Positions 38,501-51,597 are shown, numbered from the stretch's first letter. The stretch is DNA of 64,000 nucleotides from Tetracentron sinense (GCA_015143295.1 CM026556.1:17980547-18044546), one strand, 5' to 3'. Translations and numbers: made by a program. The notes: generated from the sequence alone by a model not told the origin.

Positions 38501-40384
38501 ATTTGGGTACTGAGAGGCCAACATCCATACTTAGAAAGTACATTTTGGCCCAATGTGGGATTTCGTTTCTATGGAATTGGAGCCTGTTTGCCTGATTTGG
38601 GCAACGAGAGGCCCGAAATCCATACTTAGAAAGTATACTTCGGCCTAAACATAAAAACTCGTAACAAATCCAAATCGGGGTCGGATTTCGATGTTGTTTC
38701 CTCTAACGTATGTATTTTGACCCAACTTAAGCGTGACAATTCATTTTGACTGTCATTTGCCCGATTTGAGCACGAGAAACCTCAATTCCATACTTAGATA
38801 GTATACTTAGGCCTAAACATACAAACGGACACCAAATCCAAACCGGGTGTAAGATTTCGATGTCGTTTCTTTTGGCACTTGTATTTTGACCCAGCCTAAG
38901 TGTGAGAATTCATTACGATGGAATCCGAGGTCGTTTGCCCGATTTGACCCCCGAGATGCCCGAAATCCATACTTATAAAGTATACATCGTCCTAAACATA
39001 CAAACGCGCACCAAATCCAAACCGGGGGTTGGGCTCTAAAGCTTGTATTTCGACCCATCCTAAGTGTGAGAATTCATTTCGATGGAATCCGAGGTTGTTT
39101 GCCCAATTTGGGTACCGAGAGGCCTAAAATCCATACTTAGAAAGTATACTTCGGCCTAAAACTACAAATGCGCACCAAATCCAAACAAGGGGTCAGGTTT
39201 CGATGTTGTTTCATCTAACTCTTGTATTTCGACCCATCCTAAGTGTGAGAATTTATTTCGATTGAATTCGATGTTGTTTGCCCGATTTGGGCACCGAGAG
39301 GTGCGAAATCCATAACTAGAAAGTATACTTCGGCCTAAACCTACAAATGCGCACTAAATCCATACCGGAGGTCGGATTTCAATGTCGTTTCATCTAACGC
39401 GTGTATATTGACCCCACATAAGTGTGAGAATTCGTTTCGATGGAATTTGAGGTCATTTCCTCAATTTGGGCACCCCGAGAGGCCGGAATTCATACTTAGA
39501 AAGTATACTTCGGCCTAAACACACAAACGCGCACCATTTCCAAACCTGGGGTCGGATTTCGATACTGTTTTTCCTAACGGATGTATTTCGACCCAACCTA
39601 AGTGTGGGATTTCGTTTCAACAGAATTGGAGCCCGTTTGCCTGATTTGGGCACCGAGAGGCCCGAAATCCATACTTAGAAAGTATTCTTCGGCCTAAACA
39701 TACAAACGCACATGAAATCAAAGCCAGGGTTTAATTTTGATGTTGTTTCCCCTAACGCATGTATTTCGACCCAACTTAAGCGTGAGAATTCGTATTGATG
39801 GAATCCAAGGTCGTTTGCCTGATTTGACCACAAGAAGCCTGAAATCCATACTTAAAAAGTATACTTTAGCCTAAACATACAAACAGCCACCAAATCCAAA
39901 CCGGGGATCAGATTTCGATATAGTTTATTTTAACACATGTATTTTGACACAGCCTAAGTTTGAGAATTGGTTTCGATGGAATCTGAGGTCGATTGTCTGA
40001 TTTGATCCCCGAGTCACCCATAATCCATACTTAGAAACTATACTTTGGCCAAAACCTACAAACGGGTACCAAATCCAAATCGAGGGTCAGATTTTGATGT
40101 CGTTTCTTCTAATGCGTGTATTTTGAACCAACCAAAGTGTGAGAATTCATTTCGATGGAATCCGAAGTCATTTCCTCAATTTGGGCCCTGAGAGGCCCGA
40201 AAACCATATTTAGAAAGTATACTTTGGCCTAAACATACAAATGCGCACCAAATCCAAACTGGGGATCGGATTTCGAACCCGTTTATTCTAACACGTGTAT
40301 ATCGACCCAACCTAAGTGTGGGAATTCGTGTCGATGGAATTCGAGCCCATTTGCCCGATTTTGGCACCAAGAGGCCCGAATTCC
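35517..40384. repeat. 178-bp satellite, block 4 (about 27 monomers)
   Basis: Resumes in the class-j monomer split by the LINE, then k-l-m-n-o-p-q (35.6-36.8 kb). A q/d hybrid follows (ATGTTTGGGTACC with a class-d tail, ~36.85-37.03). Then the longest unbroken pass: e-f-g-h-i-j-k-l-m-n-o-p-q-r-s-t-u-v-a-b from about 37030 to 40384. This run includes class m, which the 57-61 kb pass lacks, although here m is shortened by fusion to n near 38548. The block ends in class b, at ATTCCA, where the LINE at 40385 begins. Confidence 0.95.
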
Positions 40385-41953
40385 AAGATGAATACATCTG
40401 ATGGAATCCATGCTAGCCACCGAGAAAATGATGAGATCATCCGCAAAGCAAAGATGAGTTACCAATGGGGACCGACAGGATGTGTGGGCAGTGAAGGTGT
40501 CCTCCTGCGCAAGACGGGTTAAGTCAGTAGATAACACCTGCACGATCATCATAAAGAGGTAGGGAGGCATTGGGTCTCCTTGCCGAAGGCCTCTACCACC
40601 TGTAAAGAAGCCTTCTCGCTTCCCATTTACCATAACAGCGAAGTAAGCACCTAAAATGCATGCCATTACTCTCTCCACGAAATACCTAGGGAATCCCATT
40701 TTAAGCATGACCTTCTTCAAGAAATTCCAGGAAACAGAGTCATAGGCTTTCCAAAGATCAATTTTAATAGCAACTCGTGGTTTCCCTCTGTGATGGTTTT
40801 AATTATGAAGCAATTCTTGGCAAAGCATGATATTGACGGAGATACGATGCCCCTTAATAAAAGCAGATTGGTTTGGCGCAATGATGTCATTCATCACTTT
40901 TTGAAGCCGACCCACCATGATTTTGGAAGTAATACGATACACAACATTGCACACTGAAATCAGATGATACTCAGCGAAATTTCTAGGACGCTCCACCTTT
41001 GGAATGAGAGAAATTAAGGTCGCATTCATTTCCCCTAACAACTGGCCACTTCGAAAGAAACTCAATACAACTAACGAGAGGTCGTTTCCGATGAGATCCC
41101 AGCAATGTTGGAAAAAATGGGCTGTGAAACCATCCGGGCCCGGGGCTTTATTCCCATCAGAGGAAAAAACAGCTAGTTTATTTTCTTCCTTAGAAATAGG
41201 GCTAACCAAAAGCTCCTGGCTATCTGAACTTAATATCGGCACATCGGGTATATCAACAGTTGTCGCCTCTCAATTAGCAAGAAGTATTACCACCTTTAAA
41301 CCAAGCTTCTGCCGTAGGAAAACACTGGGTCCACGCCGAATTTACAAGGCATCTATCCAACTTACAAGAAATACGACCACCACCAATCTGACTATTGGTC
41401 CAAGTAAATAAAGCACCCTTCCATTTCAGATCGTAGAGGCTAGCATCCGATAAACAATCAAAATAAGGCTGCAAAATACGTTGGGGAACCATCTTACCTC
41501 CTATCTTCTCAGAGGGATAGAGGATGGAGTTGAAATCGCCAAGAACAAATAAGGCCTCTCTGTGGCTTCGAGCAAAACTAGCAATGTCCCTCCGAAGAGC
41601 CATGCGTTCAGAATTAATGTTAGATCCATAAACTATAGACACCAAAAGACGATTATTCCATGAGGCTTTCATCACCGAGCAATGGATAACTTGTTTAGCA
41701 ATAAGAAGTGGGGAAATAGTGATCTGATTTGCATCCCACAGTAGCCATATGCGCCCCATAGCAGATGCCGAATAATTTTCAATGCTCACCCATCTCGGCG
41801 CAATCTTCCTCATGACATTTTTTGCATTACCAGCCTGCACTTTTGTCTCCAGCAACAAACCAAACTCATTTTATTTTTCCTAATGAAATCACAAACATCG
41901 TGCTAACGAAAAGGGCTATTGAGCCCTCTCACGTTCCAAGAACCCCAAATCAT
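40385..41953 (-). pseudogene. LINE ORF2: endonuclease and partial reverse transcriptase
   Basis: The start ATG at 41953-41951 gives MIWGSWNVRGLNSPFR, the typical N-terminus of this family, followed by TAG at 41905-41903. The endonuclease continues in another frame (41858-41274): LLETKV with the catalytic Glu, FVLGDFNSILYPSEKIGG and ISCKLDRCLVN. The SDH motif expected at the end is lost. Reverse transcriptase (41242 to 40385) is back in the start frame: DGNKAPGPDGFTAHFF, TLISLIPKV, SAFIKGHRISVN, then a TAA at 40799, then IDLWKAYDSV (catalytic Asp), GRGLRQGDP and CFADDLIIF (FADD at 40447-40436). The frame then runs into satellite. At least two stops and two compensating frameshifts make it non-functional. 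Confidence 0.88.
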
Positions 41954-41955
41954 TA
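41951..41955 (-). promoter_or_regulatory. TAATG overlap of ORF1 stop and ORF2 start
   Basis: On the minus strand the ORF1 stop TAA (41955-41953) shares its last A with the ORF2 start ATG (41953-41951). The ATG opens the canonical ORF2 N-terminus MIWGSWNVRGLNS. In other two-ORF systems such an overlap supports translation of the second ORF by termination and restart. Here that role is an inference. Confidence 0.7.
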
Positions 41956-43599
41956 ATACAAGAAAAGAGGGGCTGGGGAACCAAGGCCAACAAACCTACT
42001 GCAGGCCAAGGCCTGGATCGTGAGCACCACGATCAGGCCCAGATTCTTAACACTGGGTCTATGATCGCGCTTAGCTTGCATAGCATCAATCACTCTCCTT
42101 CCCAGCGCCGACCGAGCTCCCCTATGCACATTTGCAATTGGTGGGTTGACCACCTGCTTGTTTGGTCGGTGATTCATTTGGGTATCTAGTTCCTCATCCA
42201 CCATCTCTGGCAAGATTCCGAATCTGTGTGGGCTCCTGGCCACGCCCTCAAAAATTTCCGTTGTCCTTGCCTTGGCTTTACATTTGCTCACCGTCTCCCA
42301 GTTTGACTCTGAGATTTGATGATTTTCGCCCTCACTCTGAATAATTTCGATTGGTTCAGAATCTCCACCAAGCTCGGGTTCAAGAGTATTACCATTAGGC
42401 TCATGAAAAATATGGCTCAAGTCCGGCTCTGGTGCTACATCCAAGCCTCCCTCAGAATTCAAATGATCCTTATTCTTCTGTTCCCAGCGCTTTTTTGGAA
42501 TGGCCATACGAGATCTGCTTCTGCTCTTCGGCCTGCCACGTCGGCCTCTTTCTTCGTTTCTAGAAGTTTCTGGACATTTCTGGGCGTTATGGCCAAAAAC
42601 GTTACAATACGAACATCGTAGAGGCTTCCAGTCATACTCAAGCTTGATATTGTATTCCTTTTGGCCATTTAGATTGACGGTAAGCACGTCTGGGAGGTCG
42701 CTCTTAGCATCAACTTCAATAAGCATCTTAGCGTACCCAAGACGATTTCATTCTAGAGTCTGTTTGTCAAGGCCCAGTGGCTTCCCAACCATGCTACCAA
42801 TAGCACTCAAGAAGGATTTGTCCCAGCTAAACAACGGCAAGTTGAACATTTTTATCCAGATCGGAACTGAGGAGAATTCCACCTTCTCGAGTTCTACTGA
42901 TCAGTCCCATGCCTTTAGCACCAAAAGTGAAGACCGAACTCTCCACGGGTCTCCTTCAAGTATACGATGTTTATCTTCCTCACAGTTGAGCTTAAAAATA
43001 AAAAAAACCCGGAGTCCATTGAGTACACATCCAGATGGGCCTTCACCCGCCATAAGCGCTCCACTACCCTTTTTTGCCACCAAGAATGGGGATTTTGGGC
43101 CTACAAAGAACCCAACAAGGGAATGTTTCCATTCCTCAGAAGCTTTATCCAACTCCTCAACTGTTTTGCTAATTTTTTGCTTACCATTAACCACCAGAGG
43201 GGGTATAAACTTCAGATTTCCAGTCGTAACTGACTGGTTTGCATCAAAAAATAAATCCCTCCATGACTGCGTTTTCTTAGCAACAGTTTGATCCTTTACA
43301 TTCAACACAGGAGGAGACGTCACCCTAACTGGGGAGTCGACTAGACCACCGTTCCCAATTGAGCCAAAACCACAAGTAGTATCTAGACAGTGGTCTATGC
43401 CTACCACCCCACCAAACCCCTCAAATCTTACATTAGGAATAGGCTCTGATCCATCCTCCAGACCATCAATAAGCGGGCTCTTAGAGACGTTAGCCCTTGA
43501 TTCAAGCACACTGTCCAAACCCTTTTGACCAGCAATTGGATCCGCAATAATATCATTCAAGTAAGAGAAGAAAGTGGTAGCACCCCCAGGCTTTGGCAT
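41953..43599 (-). pseudogene. LINE ORF1: DUF4283-type domain and CCHC zinc knuckle
   Basis: One frame from 43599 to TAA at 41953, broken by two TGA codons (42903-42901 and 42750-42748). The N-terminal part includes KASEEWKHSLVGFFVG and EEDKHRILEGDPWRVRSS, the hallmark of the DUF4283 domain found in plant L1 ORF1. Past the first stop it continues SVELEKVEFSSVPIWIKMF, and past the second LIEVDAKSDLPDVL. A zinc knuckle CSYCNVFGHNAQKC (Cys-x2-Cys-x4-His-x4-Cys) lies at 42615-42574, then a low-complexity basic/acidic tail. ORF1 proteins bind element RNA. A likelier original start is an ATG at 43796-43794 (MDGGKGPL), cut off by a stop after eight codons and a frame change. Confidence 0.85.
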
Positions 43600-43975
43600 A
43601 GAGTCTAAACGAGGAGAAAGTGATCACTCCACCGCCATTTCCAAGGAGATCCCTGCCATACCCACAAAAGCTGACGTTGTCCTTTGAAGAAGCAACCTCA
43701 GACACTCTCAAACTCGGCAAAACAGATCCTCTACCCCCAAAAGCATTCCTGCCACCTCGAGAACTCTAAAGAGGACCTTTCCCACCATCCATGGTTTCGA
43801 AATTCAAAAACCAATAAAGAAAGATGGGACACCTAACCACCAACCGGAAAACCACTATTCAAAAACACAAGCACTGGAGAACTAGAAGGAAACAAAACAC
43901 GCTCCACACTCTGCTCACCAACTAGATCAATCGAAGATTCCTCGCTAATGTAATGTATTCAGTTAGAACCAAGCA

Positions 43976-46900
43976 CCGATGTTGTTTCTTTTAACACGTG
44001 TATTTCGACTCAATCTCAGTGTGGGAATTCATTTCGATGGAATCCGAGGTCGTTTGCATGATTTAGGGACGGAGAGGCCCGAAATTCATACTTAGAAAGT
44101 ATACTTCGGCCAAAACATACAAACGGACACCAAATCCAAACCAGGGGTAAGATTTCGATGTCGTTTCTTTTAACACCTGTATTTCGACCCTGCCTAAGTG
44201 TGAGAATTCGTTACGATGGAATCTGAGGTCGTTTACCCAATTTGAGCCCCGAGACGTCTGAAATCCATACTTATAAAGTATAAAACGTCCCCAACATACA
44301 AACGCGCACCAAATAAAAACCGGGGGTCGGGTTTCGATGTTGCTTCCTCTAAAGCTTGTAATTCGACCAATCCAAAGTGCGAGAATTCATTTCGATTGAA
44401 TCCGAGGTTGATTGCCCTATTTGGTAGAGGCCTGAAATCCATACTTATAAAGTATGCTTCGTCCTAAACCTACAAACGCGCATCAAATCCAAACTAGGGG
44501 TCGGGATTCGATGCGTTTTCCCCTAACTCTTGTATTTCAACCCATCCTATGTGGGGGAATTCATTTCGATGGAATCTGAGGTTGTTTGCCCGATTTGGGC
44601 ACCTAGAGGCGTGAAATCCATAACTAGAAAGTATTCTTCAGTCTACACCTACAAACGTGCACCAAATCCATACCGGAGGTCAAATTTCATTGTCGTTTCT
44701 TCTAACGCGTGTATATCGACCCAAGCTAAGTGTGGGAATTCGTTTCGATGGAATCCAAGGTCGTTTCCTCAATTTGGGCACCAAGAGGCCGACATCCATA
44801 CTTAGAAAGTATACTTTGGCCTTAACATACAAACGCACACCATATCCAAACCTGGGGTCGGATTTCGATGTTGTTTTTCCTAACGCATGTATTTCGACCC
44901 ACCCTAAGTGTCAGATTTTGTTTCGATGGAATCGGAGCCCGTTTGCCTGATTTGGGCACCAAGAGGCCCGAAATCCATATTTAGAAATTATTCTTTGACC
45001 TAAACGTACAAACGGACATCAAATCCAAACCAAGGTCGGATTTCAATGTTGTTCCCCCTAACACGCGTATTCTGACCCAGCTTAAGCGTGAGAATTCGTT
45101 CTGATGGAATCCGAGGTCGTTTGGCTGATTTGAGCACAAGAAGCCTGAAATCCATACTTAGAAAGTATGCTTCGGCCTTAACATACAAACGGGCACCAAA
45201 TCCAAACCGGGGGTCAGATTTCGATGTAGTTTCTTTTAACACATGTATTCTAACAAAGCCTAAGTTTGAGAATTATTTTCGCTGGAATCTGAGGTGGTTT
45301 GTCCGATTTGAGCCCCTAGTCGCCCATAATCCATACTTAAAAACTATACTTTGGCCAAAACCTTCAAACGTGTACCAAATCTAAACCGGGGCTTGGCTTT
45401 CGATGTCATTTCTTCTAATGCATGTATTTCGACCCAACCTAAGTGTGAGAATTCGTTTCGATGAAGTCCGATGTCGTTTCCCCAATTTGGGCCCTGAGAG
45501 GCCCGAAAACCATACTTAGAAAGTATAATTCGTCCTAAAAATACAAACGCGAACCAAATCCAAACCGGGGATCGAATTTCGAAGCCGTTTATTCTAACAC
45601 GTGTATATCGACCCAACCTAAGTGTGGGACTACGTACCTATGGAATCCGAGCACATTTGCCCGATTTGGGCACCACGAGGCCCGTAATCCATAATTAGAC
45701 AGTATACTTTGTCCTAAACATACAAACGCACACCAAATCCAAACCGGGGTTGGATTTTGATGTTGTTTCCTCTAACGCGTGTACTTCAACTCAATCTAAG
45801 TGTGGGAATTCATTTCGATGGAATCCGAGGTCGTTTGCACGATTTAGGCACTGAGAGGCCCAAAATTCATACCCAGAAAGTATACTTTGGCCTTAACATA
45901 CAAACGGACACCAAATCCAAACGGGGGATCATATTTTGATGTAGTTTCTTTTAACACATGAATTTTGACATAGCCTAAGTTTAAGAATTATTTTCGATGG
46001 AATCTGAGGTCGTTTGTCCGATTTGAGCCCCTAGTCACCCGTAATCCATACTTAGAAACTACACTTTGGCCAAAACCTTCAAACGCGTACCTAATCTAAA
46101 CAGGGGGTTGGTTTTTGATGTCGTTTCTTCAAATGCGTGTATTTCGACCCAACCTAAGTGTGAGAATTTGCTTCGATGGAGTCCGATGTCGTTTCCCCAA
46201 TTTTAGCCCTGAGAGGCCCGAAAACCATACTTAGAAAGTATACTTCGTCCTAAACATACAAACGCGAACCAAATCCAAACCGGGGATTGGATTTCGAAGC
46301 CGTTTATTCTAACACGTGTATATCGACTCAACCTAAGTGTGGGAATTCGTGTCTATGTAATCCGAGCGCAATTGCCCGATTTGGGCACCGAGAAGCCTGT
46401 AATCCATAATTAGAAAGTATACTTTGTCCTAAACATCCAACCGCGCACCAAATCCAAACCAGGGTCGGATTTCGATGTTGTTTCCTCTAACACGTGTACT
46501 TCGACTCAATCTAAGTGTGGGAATTAATTTCGATGGAATCCGAGGTCATTTGCACGATTTAGGCACTGAGAGGCCCAAAATTCATACCTAGAAAGTATGC
46601 TTCGGCCTTAACATAGAAACGGGCACCAAATCCAAACCGGGGGTTAGATTTCGATGTAGTTTCTTTTAACACATGTATTCTGACACAGCCTAAGTTTGAG
46701 AATTATTTTCGATGGAATCTGAGGTGGTTTGTCCGATTTGAGCCCCTAGTCGCCCATAATCCATACTTAGAAACTATACTTTGGCCAAACCATCAAACGT
46801 GTACCAAATCTAAACCGGGGATTGGCTTTCGATGTATTTTCTTCTAATGCGTGTATTTCGACACAACCTAAGTGGGAGAATTCGTTTCGATGGAGTCCAA

Positions 46901-49900
46901 TGTCGTTTCCCCAATTTTGGCCCTGAGAGGCCGGGAAACCATACTTAGAAAGTATACTTCGTCCTAAGCATACAAACGCGAACCAAATCAAAACCGGGGA
47001 TCGGATTTTGAAGCCATTTATTCTAACACGTTTATATCGACTCAACCTAAGTGTGGGAATTCGTGTCTATGGAATCCGAGCGCATTTGCCCGATTTGGGC
47101 ACCGAGAGGCCTGTAATCCATAATTAGACAGTATACTTTGTCCTAAACATACAAACGCACACCAAATCCAAACCGGGGTCGGATTTTGATGTTGTTTCCT
47201 CTAACGCGTGTACTTCAACACAATCTAATTGTGGGAATTCATTTCGTTGGAATCCGAGGTCGTTTGCACGATTTAGGCACTGAGATGCCCAAAATTCATA
47301 CCTAGAAAGTATACTTTGGCCTTAACATACAAACGGGCACCAAATCCAAACGGGGGGTCAGATTTTGATGTAGTTTCTTTTAACACATGTATTTTGACAC
47401 AGCCTAAGTTTAAGAATTATTTTCGGTGGAATCTGAGGTCCTTTGTCTGATTTGAACCCCTAGTCGCCCGTAATCCATACTCAGAAACTATACTTTGGCC
47501 AAAACCTTCAAACGCGTACCAAATCTAAACCGGGGGTTGGTTTTTGATGTCGTTTCTTCTAATGCGTGTATTTCGAGCCAACCTAAGTGTGAGAATTCGG
47601 TTCGATGGAGTCCGATGTCGTTTCCCCCATTTTGGCCCTGAGAGGCCCGAAAACTGTACTTAGAAAGTATACTTCGTCCCAAACATACAAACACGTACCA
47701 AATCCAAACCGGGGATCGGATTTCGAAGCCGTTTATTCTAACACGTGTATATCGACTCAACCTAAGTGTGGGAATTCGTGTCTATGGAATCCGAGCGCAT
47801 TTGCCCGATTTGGGCACCGAGAGGCCTGTAATCCATAATTAGAAAGTATACTTTGTCCTAAACATACAACCGCGCACAAAATCCAAACCAGTGTCGGATT
47901 TGGATGTTGTTTCCTCCAACATGTGTACTTTGACTCAATCTAAGTGTGGGAATTCATTTCGATGAAATCCGAGGTCGTTTGCACGATTTAGGCACTGAGA
48001 GGCCCAAAATTCAAACCTAGAAAGTATACTTCGGCCTTAACATACAAACGGGCACCAAATCCAAACCGGGGGTCAGATTTCGATGTAGTTTCTTTTAACA
48101 CAAGTATTCTGACACAGCCTAAGTTTGAGAAATAATTTCGATGGAATCTGAGGTGGTTTGTCCGATTTGAGCCCCTAGTCGCCCATAATCCATACTTAGA
48201 AACTATACTTTGGCCAAAACCTTGCAACGGGTACCAAATCTAAACCGGGGATTGGCTTTCGATGTCATTTCTTCTAATGCGTGTATTTCCAGCCAACCTA
48301 AGTGTGAGAATTCATTTCGATGGAGTCCGATGTCGTTTCCTTAATTTTGGCCCTGAGAGGCCCGAAAACCATACTGAGAAAGTATACTTCGTCCTAAACA
48401 TACAAACGCGAACCAAATCCAAACCGGGGATCGGATTTCGAAGCCGTTTATTCTAACACGTGTATATCGACCCAACCTAAGTGTGGGACTTCGTGTCTAT
48501 GGAATCCGAGCGCATTCGCCCGATTTCGGCACCGAGAGGCCTGTAATCCATAATTAGAAAGTTTACTTTGTCCTAAACATACAACCGCGCACCAAATCCA
48601 AACCAGGGTCGGATTTCGATGTTGTTTCCTCTAACACGTGTACTTCGACTCAATCTAAGTGTGGGAATTCATTTCGATGGAATCCGAGGTCGTTTGCACG
48701 ATTTAGGCACTGAGAGGCCCAAAATTCATACCTAGAAAGTATGTTTCGGCCTTAACATACAAACGGGCACCAAATCCAAACCGGGGGTCAGATTTCGATG
48801 TAGTTTCTTTTAACACATGTATTCTGACACAGCCTAAGTTTGAGAATTATTTTTGATGGAATCTGAGGTGGTTTGTCCGATTTGAGCCCCTAGTCGCCCA
48901 TAATCCATACTTAGAAACTATACTTTGGCCAAAACCTTCAAACGTGTACCAAATCTAAATCAGGGAATGGCTGTCGATGTCGTTTCTTCTAATGCGTGTA
49001 TTTCGATCCAACCTAAGTGTGAGAATTCGTTTCGATGGAGTCCGATGTCGTTTCACCAATTTTGGCCCTGAGCGGCCCGAAAACCATACTTAGAAAGTAT
49101 ACTTCGTCCTAAACATACAAACGCGATCCAAATCCAAACCGGGGATCAGATTTCGAAGTCGTTTATTCTAACACGTGTATATTGACTCAACCTAAGTGTG
49201 GGACTTCGTGTCTATGGAATCCGAGCGCATTTGCCCGATTTGGGCACCAAGAGGCCCGTAATCCATAATTAGACAGTATACTTTGTCCTAAACATACAAA
49301 CGCACACCAAATCCAAACTGGGGTCAGATTTTGATGTTGTTTCCTCTAACGCGTGTACTTCAACTCAATCTAAGTGTGGGAATTCATTTCGATGGAATCC
49401 GAGGTCGTTTGCACGATTTAGGCACTGAGAGGCCCAAAATTCATACCTAGAAAGTATACTTCGGCCTTAACATACAAACGGGCACCAAATTCAAACGGGG
49501 GGTCAGATTTTGATGTAGTTTCTTTTAACACATGTATTTTGACACAGCCTAAGTTTAAGAATTATTTTCGATGGAATCTGAGGTCGTTTGTCCGATTTGA
49601 GCCCCTAGTCGCCTGTAATCCATACTTAGAAACTCTACTTTGACCAAAACCTTCAAACGCGTACCAAATCTAAACCGGGGGTTGGTTTTTGATGTCGTTT
49701 CTTCTAATGCGTGTATTTCGACCCAACCTAAGTGTGAGAATTCGTTTCGATGGAGTTCGATGTCGTTTCCCCAATTTTGGCCCTGAGAGGGCCGAAAACC
49801 ATTCTTAGAAAGTATACTTCGTCCGAAACATACAAACGCGAACCAAATCCAAACCGGGGATCGGATTTCGAAGCCGTTTATTCTAACACGTGTATATCGA

Positions 49901-51597
49901 CTCAACCAAAGTGTGGGAATTCGTGTCTATGGAATCCGAGCGCATTTGCCCGATTTGGGCACTGAGAGGCCTGTAATCCATAATTAGAAAGTATACTTTT
50001 TCCTAAACATACAACCGCGCACCAAATCAAAACCAAGGTCGGATTTGGATGTTGTTTCCTCTAACACGTGTATTTCGACTCAATCTAAGTGTGGGAATTC
50101 ATTTCGATGGAATCCGAGGTCGTTTGCACGATTTAGGCACTAAGAGGCCCAAAATTCATACCTAGAAAGTATGCTTCGGCCTTAACATACAAACAGGCAC
50201 CAAATCCAAACCGGGGGTCAGATTTCGATGTAGTTTCTTTTAACACATGTATTCTGACACAGCCTAAGTTGGAGAATTATTTTCGATGGAATCTGAGGTG
50301 GTTTGTCCGATTTGAGCCCCTAGTCGCCCATAATCTATACTTAGAAACTATACTTTGGCCAAAACCTTCAAACGTGTACCAAATCTAAACCGGGGATTGG
50401 CTTTCGATGTCGTTTCTTCTAATGCGTGTATTTCGACCCAACCTAAGTGTGAGAATTCGTTTCGATGGAGTCCGATGTCGTTTCCCCAATTTTGGCCCTG
50501 AGAGGCCCGAAAACCATACTTAGAAAGTATACTTCGTCCTAAACATACAAACGCGAACCAAATCCAAACCGGGGATCGGATTTCGAAGCCGTTTATTCTA
50601 ACACGTGTATATCGACCCAACCTAAGTGTGGGACTTCGTGTCTTTGGAATCCGAGCGCATTTGCCCGATTTGGGCACCAAGAGGCCCGTAATCCATAATT
50701 AGACAGTATACTTTGCCCTAAACATACAAACGCACACCAAATCCAAACTGGGGTTGGATTTTGATGTTGTTTCCTCTAACGCGTGTACTTCAACTCAATC
50801 TAAGTGTGGGAATTTATTTCGATGGAATCCGAGGTCGTTTGCACGATTTAGGCACTGGGAGGCCCGAAATTCATACTTAGAAAGTATACTTTGTCCTAAA
50901 CATACAAACGGGCACCAAATCCAAACCAGGGGTCAGGTTTTGACATAGTTTCTTTTAACACATATATTTTGACACAGCCTATGTTTGAGAATTTTTTTCG
51001 ATGGAATCTTAGGTCGTTTGTCCGATTTGAGCCCCGAGTCGCCCATAATCCATACTTAGAAACTGTACTTTGGCCAAACCCTATAAACGTGTACCAAATC
51101 CAAACCAGAGGTCGGATTTCGCTGTCGTTTCTTTTAATGCATGTATTTTGACCCATCTTAAGTGTGAGAGTTCGTTTCGATGGAATCCGAAGTCGTTTCC
51201 CCGATTTGGGCACTGAGAAGCCCGAAATCCATAATTAGAAAGTATACTTTGGGCTAAACATATAACCGCACACCAAATCCAAACCGGGGTCAGATTTCGA
51301 TGTTGTTTCCTATAACTCGTGTATTTCAACACAACTTAAGTGTGAGAGTTCGTTTTGATTGAATCCGAGGTCATTAACCCGATTTGGGCACCGCGAGGCC
51401 AAAATCCATACTTAGAAAGTATACGTCGGCCTAAACATACAACTGCGCACTAAATCCAAACCGGGGTCGGATTTCGTTGTTATTTCCTCTAACACGTGTA
51501 TTTTGACACAATTTAAGTGTGAGAATTCATTTTGATTGAATCTAAGGTCTTTGTCCCGATTTTGGCACCGAGAGGCCAAAATCCATACTTTAGAATG
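43976..51597. repeat. 178-bp satellite, block 5 (about 43 monomers)
   Basis: Begins with the tail of class f, then g (with an o tail), and p-q-r-s-t-u in canonical order (44.19-45.25 kb). The eight-fold tetramer array follows (45.25-50.97). Then come v, an a/b hybrid and two class-c monomers, up to the poly(T) edge of the LINE at 51598. The flanks therefore show where the tetramer grew: between u and c of a normal higher-order unit. Confidence 0.97.
45251..50970. repeat. Tetramer higher-order array: 8 x 715 bp (v-a-b-g/u)
   Basis: ATGTCGTTT of class a (in GAGTCCGATGTCG) occurs at 45471, 46186, 46900, 47615, 48330, 49045, 49760 and 50475. The steps are 714-715 bp. Class v begins at 45251 and again after the last unit at 50971, exactly 8 x 715. 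Each unit has v (GAGCCCCTAGTCGCC), a (GCCCTGAGAGG, GAAGCCGTTTATTC), b (CGAGCGCATTTGCC, CATAATTAG) and the g/u hybrid. Unit-specific changes shared by all copies, such as GAGCGCATT for the usual GAGCCCATT, show recent amplification. Two sub-types alternate (see findings). Confidence 0.95.

Larger units (their letters stand above)
40385..43975 (-). mobile_element. L1-type LINE with 5' end but no 3' end
   Basis: Read on the minus strand: a leader (43975 to ~43600), ORF1 with a nucleic-acid-binding domain and zinc knuckle, then ORF2 with endonuclease and the first half of reverse transcriptase. Sequence stops about 16 codons after the FADD motif. The rest of the polymerase, the zinc-binding region, RNase H, 3' UTR and poly(A) are gone. 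Loss of the 3' half is the reverse of normal LINE truncation, so it implies a deletion after insertion. The satellite on the left is class b (40384) and on the right is the tail of class f (43976), so several monomers may have gone too. No target duplication is visible. Confidence 0.85.

Noticed and set aside
42500..43291. 263-codon plus-strand frame across the LINE at 40-44 kb
   Set aside because: It lies antisense to ORF1, whose DUF4283 and zinc-knuckle motifs are clear on the minus strand. The plus-strand product has no recognisable domain.
45251..50970. Regularly spaced repeats that could suggest a CRISPR array
   Set aside because: Units are 178/715 bp with no alternating short repeat and unique spacer; they are ordinary satellite higher-order units in a plant context.
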